Below, in pieces: positions 1 to 13,200 of a stretch of 64,000 nt of DNA (the first letter of the stretch is position 1; every line of letters starts with the position of its first letter). This DNA comes from Apoda limacodes (Eukaryota; Arthropoda; Insecta; Lepidoptera; Limacodidae): NCBI GenBank assembly GCA_946406115.1, contig OX291558.1, forward strand, positions 22,436,205-22,500,204, written 5' to 3'. A program made the translations under genes and the position numbers. Under the pieces are notes generated by a model. It saw nothing but the letters and a program-made list of their open reading frames with translations. It did not search any database and had not been told where the DNA came from.

Positions 1-252
1 ATGTGGAAAGAGTCACAAGAAGTCTTAGGTATCTTTTGGTGACCGTTCTAAACTCAGTCTCAAACTCAAAATGGTTTATTCAAATAAGGATTTTACAATC
101 ACTTTTGAATCGTCAAAGTTATAAAATATTATTTTTTGAACCCAACAAAGGTGGGAACCTTCCCGCCGGTTCACAATGTTGTTGATTTCTACCGATTTTA
201 TGTTATTTCCATTTTTATTTGGTTTACCTATGCATCCTGTAATTGAGCATCA
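1..252 (-). mobile_element. 3' UTR of the jockey-type element
   Basis: The bases beyond the RT C-terminus contain TTTGAATCGTCAAAGTTAT and GGTTCACAATGTTGTTGATT, which recur near 27000-27060, 31780-31870 and 52420-52500. This shared block marks the 3' tail of one LINE family. The element may continue left of the window. Confidence 0.6.
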
Positions 253-1480
253 TCAGTCCCAAGGATTTTTATCATTTACGTAGTCTGAAATATTGTAGTA
301 TGCCTTTTTACAAAGTACCTGCTTGATAAAAGATTTAAATTTACTTATTGATAGATTTTGAATTTTATTGGGAACTTTGGTGTAAAAGTGTATACATTGC
401 CCCATAAAAGAGATACTTATTTTGTGTAGACGTGTATCATGCACCAACAGCTTATTTTTACTTCTAGTATTTACTTTGTGAACGTCACTTTTCTTGCTGA
501 AACTATTGATATTTTATGTACATATAAAAGATTTTCATATATGTACTGCGACACTAAAGTTAAAATTTTTACTTCCCTAAACCTATCCCTCAGAGATATC
601 CTTGATCCTAATTTATAAATAGCACGAATTGCCCTTTGTAACAATAATATTGTATTTGCATCAGCAGCGCTACCCCACAATAGGATACCATATGTCATTA
701 AACTATGGAAATAGCTAAAATATACTATTTTTGCAGTGTCGACATCGGTCAATTGTCTTATTTTCTTGATCGCATACACAGCAGAGCTAAGTTTTTTGGC
801 TAGGTTATGAATATGAGGACCCCATTGAAGTTTGGAGTCCAGTGTTATGCCAAGAAAGACTGTTGAATTAACAAGTTCTAATTGCTCGCCATTAATATTA
901 ATACATGTCTGTCTCTGACTAACATTTGGTAATGTAAATTTAACACATTTGGTTTTTTTTTCATTAAGTAACAAATTATTAGCGTTAAACCAATTTACAA
1001 TTTTAGAAAGGGCAATATTTAATTCATTATAACATGTCTGTCGTCTCTTAAATTTAAAAAGCAAAGAGGTGTCATCATCAAATAAGACAATGTCATGGTT
1101 TTTTACATTATATGGGAGATCATTAATGTAAATAAGAAATAGAAAAGGACCTAAAATTGAGCCCTGAGGGACTCCCATAGTGACTGCTGATCCCGGAGAT
1201 CTTTCTCCGTTGACATCTATTTTCTGTACTCTCCTACTCATATAGGATGTCAAAAGGTCGAGAGCTTTGCCTCTAATACCATAGTGATGTAGCTTCCTGA
1301 TGAGATTTTCATGTTGAACACAGTCAAATGCCTTAGATAAATCACAAAACACTCCAAGGGCATCATGCGAATCCTCTTAGGCGTTATATATATTTTTTAA
1401 TAGTGCCACTCCTGCATCGGTTCTGGAACGGCCTTTCATAAAGCCAAACTGTTTACTACTAAGTAGCTCATTAATACAAA
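253..1480 (-). mobile_element. Jockey-type non-LTR retrotransposon relic (RT 3' half)
   Basis: An open 293-codon stretch (471-1352) holds RT motifs: MFCDLSKAFDCVQHENLIRK, GVPQGSILGPFLFLIYINDL and WFNANNLLLNEKKTKCVKF. The catalytic box reads LFDDD rather than YADD/FADD. Upstream, the frame continues to 1480 (SSKQFGFMKGRSRTDAGV) through a stop. Downstream the C-terminal part (RLHKISISFMGQCIHFY) is in another frame from 447 to 253. So it carries at least two breaks and is inactive. Confidence 0.9.
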
Positions 1481-2240
1481 AAGCTTTTGATTGTGTGGAT
1501 CACTCAAAGCTTCTGCTGAAATTAAAACACTATGGTATTAGAAATAGTGCTTTGGAATTAATAGAATCCTATATAAAAATCAGAATGCAGACAGTTAACA
1601 TTAATGGTAGTAAATCTATAGGGGGTATCTGTCAACATAGGGGTACCTCAGGGATCTAAACTAGGTCTATTTTTGTTTTTAATATATGTTGAAATGGTGT
1701 TATATGCAGATGTTACATCTTTTATCGTTAAAACAAAAAGACAGTGCCAAAGTTTAGAGAACAACCAAGCAGTTCTAAATACAGTGTTAAATTGGATAAC
1801 AAGTAATAATCTCCTACTATATAACAATAAGACAAAGCGTATTAAGTTAACGCTGCCAAACTTTAGGCCTACAGATTCAAACGAAGTTTTTGAAAAAAGA
1901 AGCATAGATATTGTAAGTAATAAATTTTAGGGGAGGTTTAGGGGTTTTTATCAAATAAACTTAGTTCTGCTGTGTATGTAGTCAAAAAAAATAAGTAGCT
2001 CGCGGATAAGTTACAGCAAAATTAGTATACTTTAGTTTCTTTCATAGCATATTGTCGTATGGCATGCGGATATAAGCGCTATATTTGTATTATAAAAATC
2101 TATAAATTAAGATAAAGATAATCGATAAGATCTATTTATAAAATGGGTCAATAATCGTTGAGACAAGTATTTAAAAGTAATAATATACTAACTGTATCTT
2201 GTCAATATATATTCGAAAATATAAAATATGTACGCAAGAA
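1476..2240 (+). mobile_element. Second jockey-type RT relic, opposite strand
   Basis: Translation gives KAFDCVDHSKLLLKLKHYGI from 1480, then after frame breaks LENNQAVLNTVLNWITSNNL (1673-1930), and further decayed matches such as VSCQYIFENIKYVRKNI near 2220. It is a diverged relative of the minus-strand copy and abuts it at the SKAFD motif, so the two RT fragments lie head to head. Confidence 0.8.
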
Positions 2241-2639
2241 TATTCAGTTTTTTCCAAAATTGCGGGTTCTAAGACCTTAATTTTTCCTCCCTCGGGCCTC
2301 TTGTTTTGTAAAATTTACTTTTCTCGAAGCAAAGCTAGCAGTCATACAACTTATGGGCGATAATGTCACGCCTATTCTATTAAATGTGTATAAAAGCTGA
2401 CTGTTACAAATATGAACTACCTTTTCTGCTATTTCCGCTATTTTAATAATGCTTTGGTGAGTTTATTTATGTATATTTATTTATTTATATCTTTATTTAT
2501 TTACTCACAAATGTGATAAAAACCTTGTGTGTTACGGAAATCACAAACTCAAGTCATTAAAGCCTTCGTTTTCGGCCTTAGGCTTCTCAATAGAACATAA
2601 AAAGTAAAAGTGAATTATATTGGAAAAGCGATAAAAAAA

Positions 2640-3235
2640 CATTTTTCGAAAAACCGGCAAGTGCGAGTTGGACTCGCGTACCAAGGGTTCCGTACCTACC
2701 ACCATTTACGTAATTTACAAACACAAACAAAAAAAGTGTGCCGCTAAGCGATCACCTATCTAAGTTCTGACCAAGCCCGTCGTTGCTTAACTTTGAATAT
2801 CGTTTTCAACAAACAAATGTGTTACTGTTTCTTTTAATGATAAGCTAGATGGCGCTGTATCGGTAATTTAAAAAAGTTATTGCTTAGGCCCGTCTCACAC
2901 TTTGACGGTTTTTATAGTTTTGTTATACTGTAGAGTTTACACTATTTTTCACTGCAAGTTTGAAGTTTGTATGTCTTTCTGTTTGTACAATACAGCAAAA
3001 ACAAAAAAAAAATGTTTTTTGTATAGGGAGCCCCCTTAAGTTTTATCTTTTTTACTTTTTGTTATTTGTTAGATAATCCCCCATTATAATATTATATATT
3101 CTATGAAAAATTTAGGATTCTACCTATTCGGTCTAAAAGATAGAACCTTTTAATGGTATTATACAGACGGATAGATAGACAGACAGACCGACCGACAGAG
3201 TTGACACCCTCTGGGTATGGAACCCTAAAAAAGTG
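2640..3235 (+). repeat. Interspersed repeat family A (GGGTTCCGTA ends)
   Basis: Begins CGGCAAGTGCGAGTTGGACT and ends GGGTATGGAACCCTAAAA; the terminal GGGTTCCGTA and TATGGAACCC are near inverted. Inside lie TTTTTGTATAGGGAGCCCCC and GACAGACAGACC tracts. Related copies occur at 4080, 34600, 35025, 48245 and 61076. I recognise it as a common lepidopteran repeat but cannot assign its class. Confidence 0.7.
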
Positions 3236-3509
3236 AGAGTCAAATATATTTGAAAAGCGATAAGAAAACATTTTTCAAAAACAAGTGCGATTTAAATGTA
3301 ATCTGGACGTAAGTCGAGATAACCGTTTAATATTTCACCGAGCTCCGGCTCCAACTACTTTACTCGATCCTTTTCCTAAGCTAAGAATGTCGTAAATTTT
3401 TATAATCTTTTATCAGTTTTATTGTTTTTTCCTGAAGTACTTTTGAAGTTCCATCATTATTTAATTTTAAGCATAGATATAATTTTATTGTATCCTAAGT
3501 TTATTTAAA

Positions 3510-3912
3510 ACTTAGGCTCCGTGGCTCAGTGGATGGCTGAATCGATCGCCGTGAGTTCGATTCCCACATAACACAAACATTTATGTGATAAACTATTGTG
3601 TTTCTATTGAGACTGGGTGTTTTCTATGTATTATTATATTTTGGTATGTACTTATATGTCTTTGTATCCGTTGTCTGGTACCCATAGTACAAGCTTTGCT
3701 AAGTTTAGGACCAGGGCATCGAGTACGTAAGTTGTTGCTAACAATTCTCGATAGACATGATATACATTGCGGTTTTGCGACAATCGATGTATTTCATACG
3801 TAATTTCAAATGCGCAATGTATATCTTATTTCTATGGATTTCAAACGAGAATTGTTACCAACAACTTTACGTAATCGACACACAGATAGCGCTGTGAGTA
3901 ATGTACGAAAAT
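3510..3912 (+). mobile_element. tRNA-derived SINE interrupted by a MITE
   Basis: The head has an A box (GGCTCAGTGGATGG) and a B box (GAGTTCGATTCCC). The body contains GTTGTCTGGTACCCATAGTA and AAGCTTTGCTAAGTTTAGGA. The SINE tail (ATAGCGCTGTGAGTAATGTA) resumes at about 3890, after the insert at 3715-3889. The same body occurs at 9145, 31280, 43195 and 51660. Confidence 0.8.
3715..3889. mobile_element. MITE-like inverted repeat inside the SINE
   Basis: Arms CGAGTACGTAAGTTGTTGCT/AACAATTCTCG and their complement with two differences, continued by ATATACATTGC/GCAATGTATAT. They form a ~55-bp stem around a short loop. Its insertion between the SINE body and tail defines both boundaries. Confidence 0.75.
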
Positions 3913-4079
3913 ATTTATTGAATTGGTACAACAGTTGCCTGCTTTACGTCTATGAAATAATTTACAATTGCCAGCTTCGCGTCAATTAAATAGGCTACAG
4001 CTGAATTTGTAGTCTATATTAGGTTCTAAGCTAGGTTATAAAAGTGAGCCATACTCATAAGCACATTTTATAAGGATTA

Positions 4080-4312
4080 ATTATCAAAACTACATACAGC
4101 CAATTTTATGCACATCGAGATACTGTGGTAATTTATCTTTCCGAGATCTCGAAAGAAAACATGATGTCGATATTTTATTTTATATTCTGCCAGTTTTAAC
4201 CGTAACGTCGGATCTCGAAGGGGATCTCGAACAACAAACGTGATTTGTTTGCCGTTTTTATAGATAATGGCACGGAACCCTTCGTGCGCGAGTCCGACTC
4301 GCACTTTTTACA
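4080..4312 (-). repeat. Family A repeat, partial
   Basis: On the minus strand it starts with GTGCGAGTCGGACTCGCGCA and GAAGGGTTCCGTGCC, followed by an ATTATCTATAAAAACGGCAA segment also present at 61120. The 3' half is missing or diverged. Confidence 0.65.
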
Positions 4313-4689
4313 AACTTGTCATACCAAACTTTAATTTGGACATTTAAAAATACTGAACCTTGCTCCCTATTATAATGTCATTCAAAAACTAACATCTTAG
4401 TTTAAAAGAGTTATAAAAAACTACGAATTTTCAAATAATCTAAGAACAATATGGAACAATAAAATAATGATACTAAAGAATATGGAACAATAAAATAATA
4501 ATAATAAAGAATATAAAACAAGTGGTTAAATATACTTATTTCAATTTAAGTATATTACATTTATTATTTAATAACTATACAAATAAATTCTATCTCGAAA
4601 TTTGTTACAGAGCACAAGTACTAAGTGTTAATTGGTGTTTCGACAGATAAAAATTGCTGCAAAAATTTATGCTAACAGAAGCTTCCTGG

Positions 4690-4862
4690 GAATTTATTAA
4701 AAATGATTTTTAATAAAATCAAATTTTGCCGCTGTTCATTTGCTACTACTTGCTACTACTTGTGATGAACAATTAAAAATGATTTTTAATAAAATCAAAT
4801 TTTGCCGCTGTTCATTTGCTACTACTTGTGATGTTCATTTGCTACTACTTGTGATGAACACT
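4690..4862. repeat. Direct tandem duplication, ~80 bp plus a shorter unit
   Basis: The block AAAAATGATTTTTAATAAAA through TTGCCGCTGTTCATTTGCTA occurs twice. CATTTGCTACTACTTGTGAT repeats again at the end. It lies outside any recognised gene. Confidence 0.8.
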
Positions 4863-4869
4863 AACTTTC

Positions 4870-7680
4870 AATATCTGTATGGAATTTTAAAACCAATTAA
4901 ACGTAAGATCGTTTTAAATAAAATGGTTTCAAGTATTTTTTATTTGGAAATAATATTTTAAGAGGGTTTATCGGTTAAAAATAATTTGGGTATTTTTTTA
5001 GGTTGAATTTCTTGTAAATAGCAATAATTTGGATTTTTTTTAGGTAGTATTACTATAAACGCAGCACAGCACTACCCTTTCAAAATTAGATTAAAAGAAC
5101 GCAATTTATCTCTATGAATTGGATAAATATGTACATAATATATTTTATGTTTTTATATTTATGTTATATTGTTAATGTATGTATGTTAATAAGGTAATTT
5201 ATTTATTTCTAGTCTTTTTTTTTGTTTTATTAATAATTGTTTTTAATTAAAATTAGTTTATTAATAAAGTTGTACTAACACTGTCTGCCTCCTACCTTTC
5301 TATATGTATTATCACTTTCACACTTAGTTTTGATTTAGGAATCTCTCTTAAGCTAGCCCCTGTACGTATAAGTTTTCTTTTATTAGTGTAATAATATGTG
5401 TTGTATTGTACAATAGATAATTATAAAAGAATTATTGAAATACTATTACTAAGCCCAATAAAATTTTAGGGGAATCCCCTACCAGAAACACATGTTTTTA
5501 ATTTTTTCCGTGCTTTGTAAAAAATTACCATATAAGCGCCACCTAGTCAAAATAGTACGTAACCAAAGTAGTAAGAGAAACAGTTACTTTCGTATATAAT
5601 AAGAAGTACTTCTTTATGTCAAACGCAGCAACATTTGAATAGAAACGATATGCGAAGTAAGGGAACGTCGGGTTTCGTCAGACTTTGGATAGGAGACCAT
5701 CTTGAAGCAAATTTTTGTTGTTGTTGTGGTCATCATAAATTATATGGTAGTATAGAACCCACAGTGCGCGACCCACAATGGTACTTGATCGATTTTTAAT
5801 GCTAATGCGAGTACGAAATTTGTTACGTAAAAGCAAAAAAAAATTACCTATCTCATACACAAAATGATTTTTAAACTTCAAACAGTAAAAAGCAAGTGCA
5901 AGGTGTACTTTAGCGTGTGGCTGTATATTTATTTATCTTTGTCTTACACATTTACAAGTTCAGTTTTATCTTTATCTAAGTTCCACTACAACAAAACTTT
6001 AAATTCCGAACTGATTATTTAGCTCGCATTATTAAAGATATAAAGAACTCTGTCTGTACCAGTAAGGCTAACACTTGACCAGTTTTTAGCTGACACGCAT
6101 AATCTACGGCATAATATATGTAGTTAAATTTATTATGATATTATAATTAGCAATTACTGAAATTTAAATAACAACGTAAACGAACATGTAGAAACCACTC
6201 AAATACTAACGTCAGACACATGCAGCTCCCTCCAGCTCGTTTTGATAGGAATTAATTAATTTTAAGTCGTGGCAAAGGCAACTTAAACAATGTAGTAGTA
6301 ATTCAGACAAGAGATGGCATTCATGAAATGTAATGGAAATTAAGTACCCGATTATCATTTAGCTTATAACGGTGTAGGTAAACCGATAAGTATTAATTGG
6401 GCGTATTATTTTTAGGTTTTGAAGCCAAATGACAAATAGCCTTATAGTTTCATCAGGTCCGTCTGTCCATCCGTCATTTTTATAATTTCGCCAAATTCCA
6501 TACTATATATAATATATATATACATATAATACCATTGTATCATAACCAGTGGCTTGCACATTTTTAAATAATCCTGACTCAAAAACACTAACCTTAACAT
6601 TAAATATATAAGTAGGTACAATAGCTTATTTTCCGTAATGGTGTAAAAAACCTCTGTATAAAAAATTGTAATAATTGTTTTGATTACAACTGAAAAATGT
6701 TGAGACTAAAATATTTCTAAATAAAAAATTACGCTGAGTTAAAAGAAAGGTTGAGTTTTTTTACGAAAAAAAACTTATAACCTCAGAAAATTCATGTCAT
6801 TTATGAAAAAAAAATATACGTCGCTGCACTTAAATTAAAATATACAAATGTAATGATACAGTGTTGCAGCACTTTAAGTTATTAAATGGTGCACAGTGTT
6901 TTGAAGTAATGTTTCGTTTACCTGAATTTGTAAACATACTTCTATATTATGGTATCGACTTCTAGTCACAGTTTTGACATGAAACGTCTAACGTTTACTC
7001 ATTACATTTATGGCTAGTCGACATGCTTGGCTTGTGACACAATACCGTCAGATTTGAATAGCTTACACGACTTACAACGTATGAACAGTGGTTTAGTATA
7101 CAACATATAGAGAAAATCATAGTACCTATAAATACATATATGAACATAGTCTCCAATTTTATTTGGGTAAAAATTTATATTAGGGTAACTTAAAATGAAG
7201 AGCATGAGCATGTAGGACTACGAATATAAACACCTTAGGTAAATATTGCAGTTAGGTGAGTTCAACTTTGAAAAGGAGGTTTATCAAATAATCCAACTGG
7301 ACTAGCCAAGATTTGGAAAAGCTTTTCATCTAAAATCGTGGACTAACTGTTGGCTTTGAAAAAAAAAAGTCACTCAGCGAGCTTCAGTGATACCGAGGTG
7401 ATTCTCTGCAAGATTAAATTAGTATTAGTAGAGGAAATGTGCCAAAGAGCGAAACTTACCGAAATAGCAAGCTAGAGTGGCTATTAATAGGCAGACCACA
7501 TTGCTCGTCAAACCAATGACTGATTGCTAAGAATCTTTTTAAGTGCCAACCACCGAGTGCAAAGAGTTGTAAAATAGTAGGTACATCTTTTTATCACATA
7601 GCAGGCAAGATAGTCAGAATCGCAAGAAGCCAATGTATATTTGTTAATGTGCTTGTTTCTTTCGGGATTTACATACACAA
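4870..7680. other. AT-rich stretch, nothing recognised
   Basis: No coding match, RNA gene or repeat family was recognised. Open frames here are short and lack family motifs. It is downstream flank of the FAS gene. Confidence 0.5.
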
Positions 7681-7689
7681 ATAAATAAT

Positions 7690-8470
7690 ATATACTCTCT
7701 TACATATAAGAGAATTGAAGTAGCAAAAAGTAGGTTTATTATTTAAGGAAATGTACAGTGACCATTTTCTTAAATGTGGTTAGTATTTTCGCACGTCGAA
7801 AATCTATTGGCAGAGCATTATACAGTGAAAATCACGTGAACAATAAAATATTTGTGATGAAAATTCGAAGAGCGTGTAGGTAGTAGGTAAAAACAGATGA
7901 TTTGTGAAATTGAAAGCGCTTTTTTTTAGATATGACGGCGTATAGAATTAAACAGTATTTTGTAAAGTAGAAACAGAATATGAGTATCTCAGCAAAGGCG
8001 AATTGGGAGCCATTTAAGAATAGGTTGAAAATTTGACACACGATCATTTTGCGCAAACCAAATATAAATCTTATGCATAAATTCTGAAGTCGCTCAAATT
8101 TATTAAGTTGCTCCTCGGCTAGATCACGATAGCTAGAATTGGAATAGACGAGAAGAAAAAATTAAAGAATAAGAAGAAATAAAAATTGTGCTAACGTAAT
8201 TTTAATTGGTATGGCAAGGAATTTTCGCAATATGTGCAAACAATAGTGAGCAGCGAAGTTTTTTGCTTACCGAGTTTACATGAAGTACCCATGATAAACG
8301 TCGATCTATATTGATGCCGAAATTTTTTACACTATATGAAATCATTATTCCATTTAGATACACAGGTGGCAAAGATGTAAAATCTAATTTCAACATAAGC
8401 CGAGAACTGCCAATAATAATCACTTGAGATTAAGTTTTAAACCAAATTATACACTTCAGGTTATTAAAGG
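7690..8470 (-). mobile_element. CR1-like non-LTR retrotransposon relic
   Basis: Frame pieces read VKNFGINIDRRLSWVLHVNS (8202-8423), then LERLQNLCIRFIFGLRK (around 8060-8110) and FNLFLNGSQFAFAEILIF (7832-8056). They match the region after the RT active site in CR1/Rex-like LINEs (LGVTFD..LSW..HV, KLQRLQN..RFIFGLRK). At least two frame changes; inactive. Confidence 0.75.
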
Positions 8471-9144
8471 AGCAAGATAATTCAACAGAAATAAAAATGC
8501 AATTTATAATAAATATAATTTTTCCTCAAAAGAGGGTTATAATTTTAGCATCTAAATAACATTTGTATTCTAGATTCTAAACTATAAATCATATTGTATA
8601 AAGTGTCATGTAATCCATCCTTATACTATTCCGGTTATAAAATATGACATCTTCGTATTAAAGATATATCGCAGATGTTAGATTAAACAAAAAAAATCTT
8701 AAACACTTGAAAAAAAAGAAAAAAAAAATAATTAACATTTCAGAGAAAATTTGGAATTGTGGTTTACAAGTTAGTACGGTGCTCGTGGGTTTTATGTTCT
8801 GGTGGGAAAAAACCCTCATAGTGAGACTTCAGTATCCACCTTTATTTTTTTTCCAGCAAATATCTACTAATCCATTTGAATATTAAAACTTGAACGAAAA
8901 ATTTTGCGGTATTTAATAGATTAATTATTAATTTGTCTTAAAAACTTGTTTATCTTAAAGCTAAGAACAGTTAATCCTTAAAAAGTGATGATGTATTATC
9001 ATCCCTTAAATTTCTCAAAATGTTAGATTTGATAATTCTTCCAGTTGTAATTTGCAAGTGCCACCCAGACGATAAAATCTATGGTGAATATAGGTACTAC
9101 CACGATCACACGTCCCACGACTACAGGTAGATTATAAGATAAGG

Positions 9145-9390
9145 GTTGGCTCCTTCGTAGCTAGGTTGGTAGTAGTTACTGTCTGCGGATCCGTGGTACG
9201 CGGGGTCGATCGCCGCACAAAAAAAAAATTATGATTAACATTTTTGTTTTTCTTGATTCTGCGTGTTAATATAAATATTAATGTTTTTACAAAAAAAAAA
9301 TGTATTTATGGCCTGGTATATATAATACAAGCTTTGCTTAGTTTGGGACTAGATGGCGCTGTGTAATGTCCAGAAATAATAGTATTATAT
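9145..9390 (+). mobile_element. tRNA-derived SINE copy
   Basis: A decayed head (GGCTCCTTCGTAGCTAGGTT, GGGGTCGATCGCC) precedes the shared body CAAGCTTTGCTTAGTTTGGG and tail GATGGCGCTGTGTAATGTCC. It ends about 260 bp downstream of the FAS stop. Confidence 0.7.
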
Positions 9391-9618
9391 TCACACTAGT
9401 TGACCCATATAACACAATGCTCAAACGTTTGAAATTGCTAAAATTTTGTTTATTTTTCATTTTTATGAATTTTTTTAAATCTAGTAAGGGTTATTGAAAT
9501 TATTTAACCAAAAAGTTCATATTTTTATTTATTTTCTGGAATATTAAGTGGCCGTATTTCTAAATCTAAATAAATTACATTCTACATATTACACATATAT
9601 ATAAGGAACTATTAATAT

Positions 9619-9624
9619 TTTATT
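9619..9624 (-). terminator. Polyadenylation signal AATAAA of the FAS gene
   Basis: Reading the minus strand, AATAAA occurs about 26 nt after the FAS stop codon. A close, canonical signal fits a very short 3' UTR. Transcript data would be needed to place the cleavage site. Confidence 0.6.
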
Positions 9625-9649
9625 AAAAATAAAGTGTATAAAGTTTAAT

Positions 9650-10221
9650 TTAAACAATCTTTACAGGATCAGCTAAAAATATTTCACATAGATTTTTCTT
9701 TTTAAACTCTTCTAGAAGATTACTATCTAGATATTTGTTTACAATGTTGGAAATTCTTAAATCCTGGGGTGCCAATGCATGATCAAATTCGAGGTCAAAT
9801 ATCCTGACCGACTTATTCGTATACTTCGACAAATTGTAATCATGTGGAAGCTTTTTAGCATTTGGATGAGGAATACCTTTCATTAAAACTATTTCTGAGT
9901 TGAGTTTTAAAGAGGGATTATATTCCTTAGACCATAGAATTCTTTTGTATGCAGTTTCTAAAAGCGATCTTTGGTATTCTTGGGAATAATTCACTAGTCC
10001 TCTTAATTTATGTACACAGAGGTGGACTTTTTTTGACCAGTTTTCTATCTTACTCAATTCTGCATTCAAACTATTGCTTTTATGTCCTGACATTAATTTA
10101 AACATGTGTTCCACTATTAAATTTTGAAGCTGTCCTTCTGTTAAATTACCAAGATATGCGTCAATGTGAATTCGTAGAGCATCAGGACTGCTGTCCAAGC
10201 AATAAAGCACTCCAAGATATC
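9650..10221 (-). CDS. FAS exon 38 (terminal): TE with Asp and His retained
   Basis: The last 189 codons open with YLGVLYCLDSSPDALRIHID, containing the catalytic Asp of the DGSP motif. Near the end DLEFDHALAPQDLRIS has the catalytic His (family GDHRTLLE). The stop TAA is at 9650-9652. The acceptor TTTTCAG completes the split Gly codon from exon 37. Confidence 0.95.
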
Positions 10222-13200
10222 CTGAAAATTGCAATCGCGTAAACTATGGTAACAGAAAATTATAAGTGTTTTGGTAAAGTTATGACGGAAAACAAAATAA
10301 TAATTCTTAAAGAAATTTCAGAAATGCAAGTTTTTGGTCAAAATTCAAGTTGGCGTGGTGAAAACATTAGGTTATTCTTTATAATTAGATTTAAAATCCA
10401 AGATGAGTTGGGTAAATATAACTTATGTATGTATCTCTGTAGATATAAAGCTGTGTTTCTGTATTAAACGGTTAGCAAATATGATGTTAAAACAAAAAAT
10501 ATTTATGACTACAAAATTTGTAATATTAGTGAATTCTGACCTCTTTTATACTACACTGGGCTGGCTTTAATCTCTATTTTAATGAGATACTTTGAAATTT
10601 ACTGTTTAAGACCAGATTACAGTGGCGCCAGTTGAATTATTGTTAGAGATGGGACCCTGAAATGGCTATTATGTATAAGATTACATTTAAAATTTTATTC
10701 CCAGACCCCCTAGAGAAGATTGCATTTTGGCAGTGGTGCTCGTAGAAAAGTTATAACCCGAACTCAAAGACAGGATGCAGATATGTATTGGTAAGATAAC
10801 ATGAAATTATTCTGCTTTATTTAGTGAGGTCACAGACCTACCGATTCTGTTATGTGCTACTGGAACAGAATAGAATGCGGATTCATAGTACCCCACACGC
10901 CGGGTGACGGGTTTTCTTAATTCGCGTTCAGCCATAATTTAGTGCTTGCCGAGAGACGTAGACAGACAGAGGTATACTATTATAAATCGTAAATCGTAAA
11001 AAAGCGTTATAAATCGTAAATCGTAAACCAAAAATACGGAAACCTTCCAACAAGCAAAATAAGGTTCTCAATCGATTTCGCCATTTTTTGCACTTCTGCA
11101 ACGACCACTCGCAAGATGTGTTTAAGCGCACAGTTGCACGCACACTGAAAGAATTCGCCTGCGTGCCGGGTAGTAACTAGTAACGTACTGATCGGCGATG
11201 GCGGCAGGTTACTTGCTTACCGGACTTTCTTGCCGATTGGGTTGGCAGGTATTTGACGTGTGATACGTTTTGTATTGCATTCTAGCCTCCCGATTTCAAT
11301 TATTTTCTGTTCTGTTCTAGCACATGAAGTGAGATTACAACGTTCCTACGATAGCTACTGCTAAAATGCATACTCGTCTAGGTGGTCTAGACACTTAAAG
11401 CAGTAAGTTCTTTGAATAGGGACAAAAATCAGCGGTCAAGGTAACTTTAGCTGATCCAGTCTACAAGTATTATAGAGATTAGTGTGAAGATGGGTAACAT
11501 TTGGAAATGATAAAAATAAACAGAACCTTCTTTTTCAAGCATCGCTGCCACTTCTAATGCGACGTTAACTCCAAACGAATAACCCAAGAGATAAAATTTA
11601 TGCTTTACTTCAAATCTCTTTTTCATTATCTAGAAGGATAAAAGTAAGGTACCTATTAACATTTTTACTGAAATCAAAATGTATCTATAACATTAAAATT
11701 ATTTAATTCACTGCTTTGAGTTTTAAAAATTTTTATATTTTACAAAATATTTTGTGATTTTATTAAATAAATAGAAATGTGTAAAAAAATATATGTCTTT
11801 TAAAGCAGCAATAATTCTGTATAGACCTATATAGCGTTCTCCTAATCGGCTGTAACTATCTTTCTGGTGATGAATAATCGACATATGTAAGTAGTTCGAT
11901 TTAGTTGTATTGACTCCTAGGTTATGATTTGTTAAACTTTCTGCTTGCTTATATTATTTGTTTATTGATCTCTAGTAATGTCAAGTTTTGGATTGGTTAT
12001 GCACCCAAATATTTACGAAATTATTAAAATAGTTGTCTCAAATTAGCCTTTAATGCATAGTCAATATGTTATTGCAGATATTGTGGAGCTATCTGCTGCT
12101 GGACCTAAGCAATGTTATGAATGGAATAATAAATCTAATACCTTTAAACGAGCAATTCTTGTATATATGTATATATATATCTCGGGAACGGCTCCAACGA
12201 TTATTATGAAATTTAGTATGCAGGGGGTTTCGGGGACGATAAATCGATCTAGCTAGGTTTCATTTTTAGAAAACGTCGTTTTATCCGTGTTTTAAGGCAG
12301 TGATAGTAATAAGCAACATAAAAGCTATTTGACAATTTAGATGGCGTTATTATGCAACGCTTAAGCTACTTGACAATAGATGGCGTTGTATAAAAAAACG
12401 AGCAACGCTTGGTCCTCCAGGTACTTATACTAATACATGCACTCTATATCAAGCCTTTAAGATACAATATTATCTGTATCGTTTTATAAACACTATACAC
12501 ACTGCCTTTTGGTCTCTTGAATAGTTGGTTTTTATTTTTAAGTACCTAACTGGACACTTTGAGGCCACATTTTTGGCAAATTGTTGTAAAGACAAAGGAA
12601 TCATTTCAAAAGAAAATATTAAACAAAAACCTATAGCGCTGTTTGGATTTAATATACATTGAAATTTGTATGAAATATTCAGCATAAAATTTCAACAGTA
12701 AATAAGAACATCCTACCATAAATATATAATAAAAAATAGGTGGTGTTTAACAAGTATATCGGTTAACACTAATTTGGCACGAACTTTCGTAATACATTAA
12801 AATTATTAAATGTGTCTAAGAAAATTAAAATAGTTTTCTACCTTGAAAACGTTCTCAGCCATGTCTTGAATACTTTTTTCATTTAAGTTGGGAGGTAGTT
12901 GAAAGGTTATTGCCTGGACCTTTAGTCTTTCACATAGTATTCTAAACATTTGATGCTGACATTCGAAACCCGTTATTATCATCAAATGGGTAGTTTGATC
13001 CAAAATTTCTTCATTCTAAAGAAATTAACATAGGTATTAAGTTTTTGTCCCTACAGTGTTCAGTACATTTATTAGAACATAATTTAATGAGACCAATGGT
13101 GTCGTTAAGTCCTGTATTATTTTAATGTGACTTTTGGTCTTGTTAAGTACTTTATTATTTTTATGTGACTTTTGGTCTCTTTCAGTCCTGTATTATTTTA

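Noticed and set aside
3516..3590. A functional tRNA gene
   Set aside because: A and B boxes are present but no full cloverleaf could be folded, and the segment continues into a SINE body found five times.
10246..10467. 73-codon plus-strand ORF beside the last intron border
   Set aside because: No similarity recognised; overlaps intron sequence of FAS.
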